This document shows positions 41,551 through 53,763 of a DNA stretch of 64,000 nt, one piece after another. The notes below the pieces were generated by a model, which saw only the letters and a program-made list of their open reading frames with translations, was not told the origin of the DNA and did not search any database. The position numbers and the translations under genes are program-made. Source of the DNA: Rhynchonema sp. JSB1_4 (Eukaryota > Nematoda > Chromadorea > Monhysterida > Xyalidae); assembly GCA_030248065.1 (NCBI GenBank), contig JASAMV010004701.1, forward strand, positions 1-64,000, written 5' to 3'. Every line of letters begins with the position of its first letter. The first letter of the stretch is position 1.

Positions 41551-42034
41551 GTGGATGCAGTCCATTACCTCTTCTGGAGAATGTTTTGTGGGCGGTGGGA
41601 AAACCCATCCCACATTTATCATCGCATCGAACCTTCTAATGTGTCTGATTAGCTTCCCGTAGATTTCCCACATCTTTGCTATTATCATGTCATGCGCGAT
41701 CGTTAGCTCGGTTAAGAAAACGGAATTGCCCATTTCCCCCAAATTTGTTCCGATCCCATTTCTTCCAGCAGGCGTAGGGCTGGAACAGGGATGTGGATGC
41801 AGTCCATTACCTCTTCTGGAGAATGTTTTGTGGGCGGTGGGAAAACCCATCCCACATTTATCATCGCATCGAACCTTCTAATGTGTCTGATTAGCTTCCC
41901 GTAGATTTCCCACATCTTTGCTATCATCATGTCATGCGCGATCGTTAGCTCGGTTAAGAAAACGGAATTGCCCATTTCCCCCAAATTTGTTCCGATCCCA
42001 TTTCTTCCAGCAGGCGTAGGGCTGGAACAGGGTT
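41551..42034. repeat. Direct tandem duplication of a 244-bp unit
   Basis: GTGGATGCAGTCCATTACC begins both at 41551 and 41795, and the two copies are nearly identical (one visible difference in TATTATCAT/TATCATCAT). Both keep a minus-strand open frame, but 244 is not a multiple of three, so the frame shifts between copies and no continuous protein is implied. Confidence 0.9.
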
Positions 42035-43373
42035 TGTCTGAAGCCCATTGTTCAAACGGGATCCCCATCCCCATGATCCCGGCCTATTTTCTAATCCCGA
42101 TCGCGTGAATTCTAAAATACAATCCCGATCCCGGTCAAAATAGGCCCAGGAATGGCAAGATTGACTTTAAGGTTCAGGACCAGTACGTTTACGAATATCA
42201 ACAGTTTGACATTGATGTGCCTCTATTTCCTTTGAACTGTACCTATACCGCTGTGTTTCTCTCTTGTGTCCCTGATTGCATTTTGTGCCTTCAAGCGTGG
42301 TATGTTGCACACGTTTGTTAGGGAGTTGAAGCGTCAAAACTATGGTACTGTAATGAAGTTACAAAAGTTAATCAGTCGACATCTCCGATATCGAATATTC
42401 GATTGAATATAAAATCAGTAGTACAGTACCAAGATTAGAACGTAGAACCCGTTCGGCCTCGATGAAAAAGTTTCGAAGATAGATTTTTGTAACCAAGTTG
42501 GTGTAGTTTTTAGTACAACACCAAAAGCATGCAAGTAGGGTGTGGCTCTCAATTGTTGTTCATAAAACAGTATTAAACATATTACCATGTCATCGCATCA
42601 ACTTTGACAAAATTGTAGCGTCTTTGTCAACAAATGTAGCTATCTTTGCATTTCTCAATCCCGCCAATCTCGATCCTATCCCGCGGGATTCGACTGGATC
42701 CCGATCCGGACAGACATTTTCAAAACTCAATTCCAATACCGAACCCAGGATTGAAAACCAATCCCGTTCGAACACTGCTCAGGACCCAGCCTCATCTTAT
42801 GTTCCTTGACCCAAGCCTGACACTAGATTTTTAACTGGTCATGTACATCCAAACCAAGTCGTGTAAAAATTGGTACGGGAAAATTTTTACTTTGACTTTG
42901 CCATGAAGACTTTGGCTCAGGCTGAAGCCAGTGAGTCAGCTCAGGCATGGACCTAGTCTCGTTCCAGCTCCAGCTCCCACCCAAACAACAAAGCTTAGGC
43001 CCAAGCGTCTCGAGCGTCACTCGTTCTGTCGCTTGTGTTCATTGTTTTCCTCATATCTTGTTCGTTTTGGTTATTTTTCCTAGCCTTTGTTGGGCTTTTA
43101 CAAAAGCGTGCATAAAACATGAAACTTGAAACTGAAGCCGAAATCTGAAATCAAGGTGTCATTTGGGGAACCAGCCATGGCCAAAATTTCTGGACAATTA
43201 GGCAAGGTCAGCTTCTTGGTTCCTCCGCGACGTAAGAGGAGAGAAATACGGAGATCCCCACTTGGCCAAAAGCAGAGATCCCGAGGTCGGACGGTCGGAG
43301 GTTGCATGCAATCGGAAAAAAAGGAAAAAAATGAAATATTTTTTCATTTTTTCCTTACTACCTGTGGGTCAAT
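42035..43373. other. Non-coding spacer with GATCCCG-rich patches
   Basis: Repeated GATCCCG/CGGGATC words occur around 42060-42140 and 42655-42790. Nothing coding is supported. Confidence 0.4.
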
Positions 43374-43430
43374 TACCGTATTGTCGGAAATAGAACCCCC
43401 AAAAATTGTCCCCCAATCAGTGTAGAAAAC
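43374..43430. mobile_element. Family 2 inverted-repeat element, end fragment
   Basis: TACCGTATTGTCGGAAATAG followed by AACCCCC runs, then unrelated sequence. Confidence 0.6.
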
Positions 43431-43631
43431 AGTGTTGGAGCTGGGGGGGAGGGTTTGGGGGGGGGCAGTAGTACAGTAGGTATCCCCCTCGCCTGGTACA
43501 GTAGGTATCCCCCCGATGTTTGGCATGGTACAGTAGGCATCCCTCCGATTTGGTACAGTAGGTATCAGTGATGTAGTTGGTCCAAGCAAGAAAGCTAGCT
43601 AGCTGGAGGGGTCCGGCGCAAGAAAGCTAGC

Positions 43632-44041
43632 TACCGTATTGTCGGAAATAGAACCCGGGGGGTCTATTTTTTCACTGGGGTCATTTTGGGGGGTTCAATT
43701 TATGGGGGGTCAATTATTGGGGGGGTTATATTTTTCATTTGGCCCCCCGACGAAAAAAATCATTATTAATAATGCCCTTAAAAATGGCTTGTTTTCGGTA
43801 TTTTCTACCTTTAACAGCGTCGATTATGCTTAAAAAGCTGTGTTCTGTTGTGTACGCAAGCTTAAACAACGTTTGACACAACAACACAGTCCTACCATAC
43901 CACTAATCTGTGGTACGGTGAAGGTTGGGGGGTGGGGTTCTATTAATGGGGGGTCAATTAATGGGGGGGTTCTATTGTTGATTTCGAGCCATTTATGGGG
44001 GTTCAATTAATGGGGGGGGTTCTATTTCCGACAATACGGTA
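43632..44041. mobile_element. TA-flanked inverted-repeat element, family 2, 410 bp
   Basis: Ends TACCGTATTGTCGGAAATAG and its inverse. The interior has GGGGGTCAATTAATGGGGG-type runs and a core with AAACAACGTTTGACACAAC. An inverted copy lies at 45368-45799. The outer TACCGTA matches family 1, but the rest of the end and the core differ, so these look like sister families using one transposase. Confidence 0.85.
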
Positions 44042-44451
44042 GCTAGCCGGGTACCCCGATTTGGGGGGTATTGGTCCAGAAGTCAAAAACAGGGGTATAA
44101 AAATTGGTCGAAATTATGCTAAAATAAGCCTTAAAATGCGTTTTTTTGTGCACGTGTGAGAAAATTTGAACGAATTTGACCATTTTGGCCCATAAAATGG
44201 TCATTTTGGCACTAAAATCAACACTTTTTATACTTGGTGACCGGAGCAAGAAAGCTAGCTAGCCAGCTTGGGGGTATGGGTTTCGGAGCAAGAAAGCTAC
44301 CTAGCAGTTGGGGGTAATACCCCCCATACCGCCCCCCCCCAACCCCAACCACATCACTGGTAGGTATCCCCCCCCGATTTTCACCCTGGTACAGTAAGTA
44401 GGTATCCCCCGATTTTGCCTCAAAAGTGGCAATGGCCAAAATTAGTGTAAA

Positions 44452-44647
44452 ATACGGGAAAGTAATTGGTGGACCGGTAGATCGCTGATCGGTACTTTTA
44501 GCTACGGTAGCTATAGCACAGGCAGCATAGCTACCGTAACCCATATTTCCGATAGCATTCTCCGTCCGCTGGTGAAACCAGCAGATAATTACCGTAGCTA
44601 AAAGTACCGGTCAGCGATCCACCGGTCCACCAATTACGGCCCCGTAA
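44452..44647. mobile_element. Hairpin element with GCTACGGTAGCTAT core
   Basis: GTAATTGGTGGACCGG at the left pairs with CCGGTCCACCAATTAC at the right; inner arms GTACTTTTAGCTACGGTA also pair. The loop holds GCAGCATAGCTACCGTAACCC, shared in altered form with 44838-45030 and 46607-46745. Confidence 0.75.
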
Positions 44648-44837
44648 AATCAGTGGTTTTTACCTCAAATTACCCAAAATTCGTGCGCTACGCGCGCAAA
44701 TACTACGTTTTCACACGATTCCGCACATATTGATGAATCAAAAAGTGTTGACGATAGATAGACGAATTTGGGGGGACCCCCCACCCCCCAAGTACTACCC
44801 TGTTTCAATCCCCCTTTTGGGAGTATTTTCGGGGCCG

Positions 44838-45030
44838 TTAAACGTGGACCGCAGGACCGTAGACCGTAGCTTTTGGCTACGGTAGATTCCCGTAAGAAAA
44901 TCTTCTGCAAGCTGGAGCCGCGCACGGAGACCGCTATCGGCTGTGGGTTACGGTAGCTATGCTGACGTGCTGGAGCTACCGTAGTAAAAAGCTACGGTCT
45001 ACGGTCATACGGTCCACGCTAAACGTTCCT
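44838..45030. mobile_element. Second hairpin element of the GCTACGGTAG type
   Basis: AAACGTGGACCG...GACCGTAGCTTTT pairs with AAAAGCTACGGTC...CGGTCCACGCTAAACG. The loop contains CGGAGACCGCTATCGG and GGTTACGGTAGCTATGCTG, as in the piece near 46650-46720. Confidence 0.7.
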
Positions 45031-45367
45031 ATTTTCAGGATCAATTTTTCAGATTCGGGTCAGTGAATTGATAGAGTCCCCCCAACCAGTGGTGTCGTTA
45101 GGGGGGTTGGGGGGGTTACCCCCTGGTATGGGGTATGGGAAATCGGCGGGGGGTATGGGGTATGGGAAATTTTTCACTTCTGGAACAAGCACCCCTAAGA
45201 AATGACTTTTTGCCCCCGAGAAGTACCAAAATTGACCATTTTTCGTCCAAAAATGTCAAAAATCGCTTGCTGCCGCAAGAAAACTCTGTTTTAAGCACTT
45301 TTTAGACCAATTTTTGGCGTTTTTAGAAGATTTTTGGGGTCATTTTTTCAAAACCCCCACCCTCGGG

Positions 45368-45799
45368 TACCGTATTGTCGGAAATAGAGCCCCCCATTAA
45401 TTGACCCCCCCCCATTAATTGAAACCCCCCTAAATGGCTCGAAATCAAAAATAGAACCCCCCCATTAATTGACCCCCCATTAATAGAACCCCACCCCCAA
45501 CCTTCACCGTACCATAGATTAGTGGTATGGTAGGGCTGTGGTGTTGTGTCAAACGTTGTTTAAGCTTGCGTACACAACAGAATACAGCTTTTTAAGCATA
45601 ATTGCCGCTGTTGAAGTTAGAAAATACCGAAAACAAGCCATTTTTATCGGCATTATTAACAATGATTTTTTTCGTCTGGGGGCCAGATGAAAAATATAAC
45701 CCCCCCAATAATTGACCCCCCCATAAATTGAACCCCCCAAAATGACCCCAGTGAAAAAATAGACCCCCCGGGTTCTATTTCCGTTCCGACAATACGGTA
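45368..45799. mobile_element. Family 2 element, inverted copy, 432 bp
   Basis: Begins TACCGTATTGTCGGAAATAG and ends CCGACAATACGGTA, with a 5-bp CCGTT insertion near the right end. The interior is the inverse of the 43632-44041 copy. Confidence 0.85.
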
Positions 45800-45969
45800 T
45801 GGGAAATTTTTGAGTTTTTGAAGAACCCCCCCTGGTATGGGAAATTTTTGATTTTCGGGGGTATGTATGGGAAATTTCCCGAAAATTGGGCTGGGTATGG
45901 GAAAATTTCGATTTCTCAACGACACCACTGCCCCCAACATGGAGTCGGTGAATTAATAGAGCCCCCTTG

Positions 45970-46280
45970 TACCGTAAAAACCTAAATGCAGCCACCCGGA
46001 ATAGAGCCCCCCGTAATACAGCCCCCCAAAAAGGGGTCAGTGAATTAATAGAGCGCCCTCCCGGAATAGAGCCCCCTAAGTAACATCTCCTGTACACTAT
46101 TGTATTAAGGCTTGATAGTGGTGCACAGGTACATTTATGCATGTTTGTTGTTCGTTCAGAGCACATAATACGCCTCTTATTGACGAATAGACACGAATAA
46201 ATGCGATTACAAGCGAAAAAACATCATTTCAAACCCCTTTTTAGGGGTTTTTGGGGCGGGGGTATTTCTGGGAACATTTT
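45970..46280. mobile_element. Family 1 element, right-truncated copy
   Basis: Starts TACCGTAAAAACCTAAATG and carries the shared core GCATTTATGC...CGCCTCTTATTGACG before merging into another G-run block. No right end found. Confidence 0.65.
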
Positions 46281-46947
46281 TTCAGGGTCGGGTCAGTGAA
46301 TTAGTAGAGGCCTGCCCGGAATAGAGCACCCAAAATGGGTGATTTTCAGGTCAACGATGTCAAAAGTCGCCAAAATACTGATTTTATGAAGAATTTTTTT
46401 CAAAAAGGGGCAAAAATCGGTCAAATTTTCTACCTCAAAAAGCGACTTTCCTGGATTTGGGTCTCCCCCCTTTCCCCCATGGAGGTACACTAACCGCCGC
46501 ACGAAAAAAAAAGGGGTAGGTACACTAACCGCTGCGCCGGACCAGGAACTACACTGCCAGAGAGCAGTGGTGTAGCTACCCAGGTGGGGCGGCAACCTAC
46601 TGTACCATGTATTCCCGTCGAGAATGTTCTGCAAATAGGCGTCGCGGACAGAGACCGCTATCGAGAATAGCGTATACGGTGGAGTTGGGTTACTGCGGTA
46701 GCTATGCTGTCAGCGTTGAAGCCACCGTGGTAAAACCTACCACCGGCACCGCACCACCTGTTTCCGTTAAATGTTATAAATTTGTTTCGTAGTACTTGAT
46801 AAAATGTTTTTTTCAGATGAGCAAGCGCCCAATAAACTACTGAATTGGGGCTTGGGCGAGAAAGAATAAACAAAATACAAAAAAACTGAACGCCTGGGAT
46901 CGGGATTCGAGAACTGTTGGAGACGATAAAGCCAACAGAGAAAACAT

Positions 46948-49900
46948 GTGGTGCACCAAAGCAATGTCATTCTGGTGGTGGTGAATGCCGAGAGCTGCAC
47001 TGCATTGCCTAATAGTAATGAAAAACAACGGCAAAGCGAGCTTATGGTCAATGAAATGACGAGCACTGGTAAAACGACGACAAGCCAGGCCACAGGCGGC
47101 CATGTGCCTCGTCGCAAGGGCAGTTTGAGCATTCATGACGCGCGAATTGCTGGATTGTACGATTTGGAGCACACAATTGGCAAAGGACATTACGCCGGTT
47201 GGTTTTGCGCGGGGTGTCGAGGCCGGCCCGGTCGCCCGAATCTCCGACCAGTCCAGGGGCGCAGCTAGGCCAATTTAGGGGAGGGTGCATCTGAACAAAA
47301 AGTCATTTTTATCCAGTGCTTGTTCCATTTATGAAACGTCGTTCTGTCCAGTGCCCGTTCAAAATTGGCGCCTATTAAACCATGTATCAATCAAATCAGC
47401 GCGTGACTTTTTGTATCCGAAACCATCCAGTGAAAATGCGTTTATTCGGCGCGGCGCAGACCGAAAATCGCGAAAACCGATTGAATTGAGACCTCTGTTC
47501 TTCTGCTCCTGCTTGCTCTCTGTGTCCCACCCTGTGTCTTCATCGAGGCAGAAGCAGGGATCAAGCTAAACTCCATTTGCTGATTCCGCTTCATTTTTAC
47601 AGTTGTCAAACTGGCCAGACATGTTTTCACTGGCGAGAAGGTAGCCGTCAAGGTGATCGATAAGCTCAAATTGGACAAAATATCGCAGCAACACATCATG
47701 CAAGAGGTTGGCCCATAAATACTGAAGTTTTCGACACACACAAAGTACACACACACAAGCTACTGATTGTGCGGGACGAGGGTGTTTGTTTTGTATTGTT
47801 CTGTTTTATCCTCCTATTTATCTTTTATTTTGTTTGCTCTTTCTTCAGGTGCGGTGCATGAAACTGGTGCAACATCCATCGATAGTGCGTTTGTACGAAG
47901 TGATCGACACAGCCACAAAACTGTTTCTCATTCTCGAACTGGCCGATTTCGATATGTGAGCTGAGCGCTTTTTTGTATTGCTATTGTTGCTGATTCTAGG
48001 TATTTTATTAGCTCGTTTGAAAAAATTGGGATTTGTTGGAAAATGTAAGAAACTCTTGAGTGTATATCGTTCAGGTACGATTACCTACAACGTCATCCGA
48101 GCGGTATTCCCGAAATCGAAGCGCAACGTCATTTCGCTCAAATTGTCGACGCGATCAACTATTGTCACGAACTGCATGTCGTACATCGGGATCTAAAGGT
48201 GTGCTTCTCGTAGAAAACATGAATATATCGATAAAGTAAAATGGTAGACACTTTTTCAGCCCGAGAACGTGGTGTTTTTCGAGAAACTCGGCATGGTCAA
48301 GTTGACCGACTTCGGCTTCAGCAATGTCTACTCGCCGGGCACGCAATTGGACACGTCATGTGGCAGTTTGGCGTATTCGGCCCCCGAAATACTCCTGGGC
48401 GATTCGTATGACGCACCCGCTGTTGGTTGGTCAGATTGCAGCAAGTTTACAGTATTGCTGCAAAAAACGAGTCGAATGTAACGAGGCCAGCATTGTGACA
48501 GTCCGCTGCTGTGCTATTCGACGAACTCTAGAAATCGAAAAAATTATGAAACTAGGAGAACACGCAAAGACGCCCAGTCGCATTTGCAGATGTGTGGTCA
48601 TTGGGTGTGATTTTGTACATGTTCGTCACGGGACGACTGCCTTTCGCCGAGGCCAATGATTCGGAAACGTTGACGAAGATTCTCGACTGTTCATATCTGT
48701 TGCCCGACCATTTGTCACAGGAATGCAAACAGTTGGTGGCGACCATTGTTGTTTTGTCGGAAATAGGGTTGGCTCGGTGAGTTTTTTGATGAAACAAGAA
48801 ATGCTGGCGTGCTGACAGCTTTCAAATCAACAGTCTGTGCGACAACGACAACAGCGATTTCTAATTGGAAGATGTGCCAAGTGGCAGCAAAATAGTTTGT
48901 CCATCGGCTGTGAAATGGCCTCTCACAACGGCTAAGATAGTGGGAACGGGAACGTCAACTGTCGTTCGATTAGATAACTGTTGATCGCGCAACGTAAAAA
49001 CAACTGAAAAGGAATATTATGTGGTCGTTTTATGTGGCCTCATTGGATTGCAGTCTAATCTCATGCATGCTGGTACGTGAGCCGAGTGAGCGTTACACAT
49101 TGCGTGAAGTGCATGCACACGAATTTGTCGAGGCCGGACGGACAGAACACATCGAAATACTGCCATTGGTTGGTCGCTTCTGCGGCTTATGTTTGTTCAT
49201 TTCACATTTCCCTGATTTTCAAGGTTGGTCGCGAACAACTGAATGACGACGACCACGACACGATCGTGGCACAAATGGTCGAGGGCGGCATTGCGCCCGC
49301 TGAACAACTGCACAAGTGCGTAGATTGGGGCTGGGATAGCATAGGAGTTCCTACTTTTCCGTGCGTTGTGCCACAAAGTAACTTCTGCTAATCGTTGATG
49401 GTGTCATTGTTGCAGGGCCCTCGAGCGAGACGACTACAGTCACGTGACCGCCACCTATTACCTGTTGGCTGAGCGCGTGCTGCGCAGTGAACGTGAGGCG
49501 CGTGCACTGTCACTCGTGGATGCTGCTGCAAAGTCGAACCCGGAACTGAATGTGCCCAACGAATCCATGTTGGACGGAATGACGGCAACCGATGACGAAA
49601 GGTGACTATTATGCCATCATGAACTGCTCCACACTAAACGTGCACTTAGCGACAGCCGTCTGCGCGCTATTGATATCCGGCAGCTAAATGAGGGTATTTA
49701 ATGGGTGTCATCGGTTGACGGCTGTCGTCCTTTTTACGTCTGGTTTTGTCTGGAGCGGTCCCAACAACTGTAAAGTCGTCTCTGCGAGTTCAAAATGTTT
49801 CACACTGTTCACGTATCGTGAAAGTCAGTTCAACCAGTGGATGGTCTGCGCAAATTTTTCAAAAGAAGTAAGAAAATGTCGATTCAGTGAATTAACCTAA

Positions 49901-52900
49901 AATCGCAAACACAACCAGATCGGGGTAAACATGGCACCAGCCATGCACATCACTGCACGACACTCTACTCCCTGCAACATGATTGCAGTAAATCATAGGT
50001 CTTTTAGACACTTTTTAGGTGCAATTTCCACCTAAAATTTCAGTAGTGCACCTAAAAATTGGAGGTTAAGTGCCGCTTGCACCTATATTTTTCACATTTT
50101 GTTCACAAGACAAAATTTTAGGTGCAAGTTGCACCCAGTAAATTTTGAAAAAAACTATGCAGTGAATGCGAGCGGCATCCCCCGGTCGACCGTCTGCTGG
50201 CTGCATGTTCGTCGTACGTGGACGAGTCACCGAGCAGCAGTGCACCAGCCAGCACGTCGGTGGTCACCGCACCAAACACCTTGCCGTTGTCAACACATGC
50301 CAACAGACATCGCACGTTCAGGTGGGGCGTTGATGCTGCTTGGAAAAGTAGGTGTCGGGATGACGACATCCTGTGCAAGCTGCTGGAGTGTTCGCGGACA
50401 CACTAATAGAGATCTGATAAATTTTGGACGTGCTGCATATAAATTTCATTGCTGTCAATATTTTAAAATAAGAATTTTGAAATTGTCCCACGCAAATAAT
50501 CAAGCTACTAGTGTGTATTGCAGCGTTGTGCGTGAGGAGAGTGAGGACGAGCTGTCAGTGCTGGTGAGCAGTCGTCGTTCGTCACGTGCCACCAGTCCGA
50601 GCACCAGTGTCATTCATCGCAACAGCAATGATCGGGTGTGTGTCTTGCGTTTGTGAAAGAGAATACAGCCGTCGATTGTTATGAAATGCTTTACAGAACG
50701 GGTTGCAAATATTTCTGAAAAGGCTCATCAACTGGTTTGGTAGGTCTGGCTGTGTGCGAACGAAATACCCGGTCCGGTCCTGTTTCTCTTAATTTGGATT
50801 GACTGGTTTGAGAGAGGTTCCTAATGTTTTAATTGTGGTATTCTTTCCTGGTCCGGTTCTAACTGCTCCACAAGTGAAATCCGCTGTACGAACCAAGTGC
50901 TCACCAAGTCCGCAATGTCTATCTCCAGTTCGCACGAAAATCCCCAGAACTACAAAGTTCCTAAAAGATATGTAGAAAGTAATCAACCATATTGATTTCA
51001 GATTTCACCGGCGGCCATCCTTGAGCTGCTTGACATCAGCGGTCGTTTGTCGTCCGGACGTCGCACGCCCGACAGCCGGGTCACATCGCGCTCGCCCAGT
51101 CCCCCAGGTCGCCCACTTTGTTGGCACATGGATACTAATACTGGTTGCGCGTTTCGGCCTAATGATCCTTTCGCGTGGCAGAAAATATATTTGTGTCACA
51201 GAGCTCTTTCAAAATAATAGTGTTCCAACATTGCAGCACCGACGAACGTGCCCGGTGGTGGTGGTGGGGCGACGCCGTCACAATTGCTCAGGCTCAAAAG
51301 TGCGCTCGGACCGACACCGAACCAAATGCGCAAATTGAGCTCCAGTCCGCATTTGTTGGGCATTTGTGAGGTTGGACGTTCTATGTCGCTGTTGTTGTAA
51401 ATTGCTGCTTGTGTCGAGGGCACTTTCTCATGAACGTCTCTTTGCACACCGATTTCAACGCACCACGGCTTTGGCGGATGAGGTGCACATGTGGCATGTC
51501 CCTGACATGCAGTAAGTGAAGGATCCACTCCTGGCCAGATGGTGCTGCCACTGATTCCGTGTGTGGATGTCAAGTGCATGTCGACGCATGTCACTTTGCG
51601 CAGACTAAACCTGTGGTGCAAAGAGATGTGTGCTCATGGCTGTGCATTCAACCAGAGTGATCGCACACAATTGTCCAATTGATATGTCAGGAAGCGGAGG
51701 ACTCTGACAGCGGTCATCAGCACGCGAATGGTCAATGCGCGACATGTGCCGTACCTGGCAGACATCCACCACCGACGTACAGCTCGGTCAGAATGATACG
51801 ACCCAGACAGGCGGTGGTGAGCCCGGATGTGATCAGACGGTGGGTGATTGATTGGATGATCAAAATTATCTTCTGTCAATCAACAACCTGATTGCAACTT
51901 TTGTTGCAGATACGAACGTGGCGGTTCGGGTGGGTCACGTTCACGACGCAGCACTTCGTGCAGTTCGTCCGAAGCGTCAGACGACGAGGGACGACTAGGT
52001 GTGGTCGCCAGGCATTGCAGAGGTACGCACTTGCAGTTTTAGAGTGGCTTGGGATCTTTGGATTCACACGACACGTGAAAGAGTGGAGACGTGTTACACG
52101 CGTGTTTGAAATGTTTGCTGATGAGGCACAACTTTGTGAATTTTTAGCCAAATTGATGTGGCTGTGTGCGACCCACACGAACACAACGATAACCAAAATA
52201 ATACAGCTTGGAAATGTTTTGTATAATTTTTACGTTGCCGCGCCGGCGGTTTTCAATCTGGTTCGATATGTGAATTGACAATTCTTTCAATTCTTCAATT
52301 GACAATTCTTTCTGACAATTGACAACAATTCAAAAAAACTCAACGAACGATTGTCAACTTCGCAATTCAATCACCGTGCAGGTCGCCGTCGTCACGGTGG
52401 TGGTGCTGACGGCGGGGACGATGACCCGGGTGCATCGGGATCGACTGGCGGAAGCGGCAACGGTACTGGCTATGGTGCGTGCGTTGCTCGTTGAGTTTGT
52501 GTCATTGTCGTGCTGTTTGGAGACAACCAGAAATAAACATATTAAATATATTACAGTGCCAGCCAGCTTCTATACACCTGGTCCGACGACAACGGGCACG
52601 GGCGATGGTCAACCAGACGGGGGAGGAACGACGGGCGCCAATGGGTCGGACGCGACTGAGATCAGCAATGTGTTGGACGCGTCTAGATTGATCGGTTGGT
52701 TCTGTGGTCATTTGGCGAATAGTCAACAAGTTGCAAATAGGGAGAGAAACAGAATAGAGATCAATTTCTCATGATGAATAACTTGATCTGGAATCAAGAA
52801 CATTGAATGCAGTATTTCTAATTTTTAGGCTCAAAATGTTTTCTTTCTTAGTGTACAGTGCATAACAGAGTTTGATGAAACTTCGTCTGCTTTTCAGATC

Positions 52901-53763
52901 TGCCCTAGACTAGAGCAATCCCGAATATAAATTTTGGGACTTTCAGTCCTTGTGTCTCAGGGTTGCTTGCGATCTAAAATTTTATATTTGGGATCTGTTT
53001 AGTCTAGGGCAGATATCTAAGCAGACGAAGTTTCGTCAAATTCTGTTATGGTGCCACTGACCTGTATCGTAAAAACAAGAATACGATAAGACAGGAACAT
53101 AAGTGTGAGAAAGCATGTGCCTCCATTGACAAACACCCCAAGTTGTTAGCGTCGTTGGGCACCGACTTCAACATTGCAGGTCAGCTTCGCAAACTGGCGC
53201 TGGCACCAATACACGAGATCCCGTTCGGTCTGCCGCGATTTCTGCGTCGTGGCCCGATCGGGCAGCACAGCAACAGTCGTCCGTCACCCCCTTTAATAAC
53301 AACTACTGGCACACACAGACACCATCGATTTGTGTATCGTAAGCACGTGAAACATCAGTGCACATTGGGTTTGGCTGTCGGCAAACATTGGGTGCATCGG
53401 TTGCGCAAGCCGAAGTCCTGTGAACGTATTGGACACACAACGACGACCACATTGACTTCGGACCATTCTGACTCTGACAACAAACACCGAGCGCCACCCG
53501 ACCCGGCCGAGACCAGCTGTTCGAGCAGCTCATCAGGCTTGTCGGACGACGAAGCTGACAGTGGCATATCGTCAAGTGACAAGGAACAGATGGGCTCGGC
53601 ACCGAACTCAGCTGTGACCGGGCTGAGACAAGCACCGAATAAACGACGTATGCACAAACGGGTCAAGTTTGGTGGCCAACGAAAAGCCATGAAATGTTCG
53701 AAGACCACGACGACTATGCTGACTGCAAATAGAGCTTCACCACGACTACCGTTGGTCTTGTGA
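46948..53763 (+). CDS. SNRK: SNF-related serine/threonine kinase (SNRK)
   Basis: AMPK-related protein kinase. Eighteen exons, all phases consistent, 949 residues if the ATG at 46948 is used (ATGs at 47044 and 47056 are in frame and also possible). The kinase starts [20 protein letters not shown]. Visible motifs: VAVKVIDK lysine, VVHRDLKPENVVFF catalytic loop, LTDFGFSN metal site, [17 protein letters not shown] activation segment with its threonine, and [12 protein letters not shown]. These match SNRK rather than other AMPK-related kinases, as does [11 protein letters not shown]. Following the kinase is [13 protein letters not shown], then a long Ser/Gly-rich tail with [19 protein letters not shown], which resembles the vertebrate SNRK tail. 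Activation by an LKB1-type kinase is known for the family. The last 584-bp exon (53180-53763) is assigned by frame and phase only. Confidence 0.92.
47205..47500. mobile_element. Decayed GC-rich element in SNRK intron 1
   Basis: Contains GAGGCCGGCCCGG and GAATCTCCGACC, one decayed unit of the 10427-10565 array, and ends near ATTGAGACCTCTG, which resembles the end of the 10412-11797 element. Confidence 0.4.
52858..53055. mobile_element. Foldback element in the last SNRK intron, about 198 bp
   Basis: ATGAAACTTCGTCTGC on the left pairs with GCAGACGAAGTTTCGTC on the right, extended by GTGCATAACAGA/TCTGTTATGGTGCC. The inner arms with TCTGCCCTAGACTA also pair. Confidence 0.8.
53347..53358. promoter_or_regulatory. 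TGAAACATCA motif in SNRK coding sequence
   Basis: Exact copy read in frame as VKHQ, a peptide different from those encoded by the lin-41 copies. Confidence 0.7.

Noticed and set aside
53303..53708. Minus-strand frames opposite the last SNRK exon
   Set aside because: The plus-strand frame continues in phase from the preceding SNRK exon to a stop, and has the Ser/Asp-rich composition of the kinase tail.
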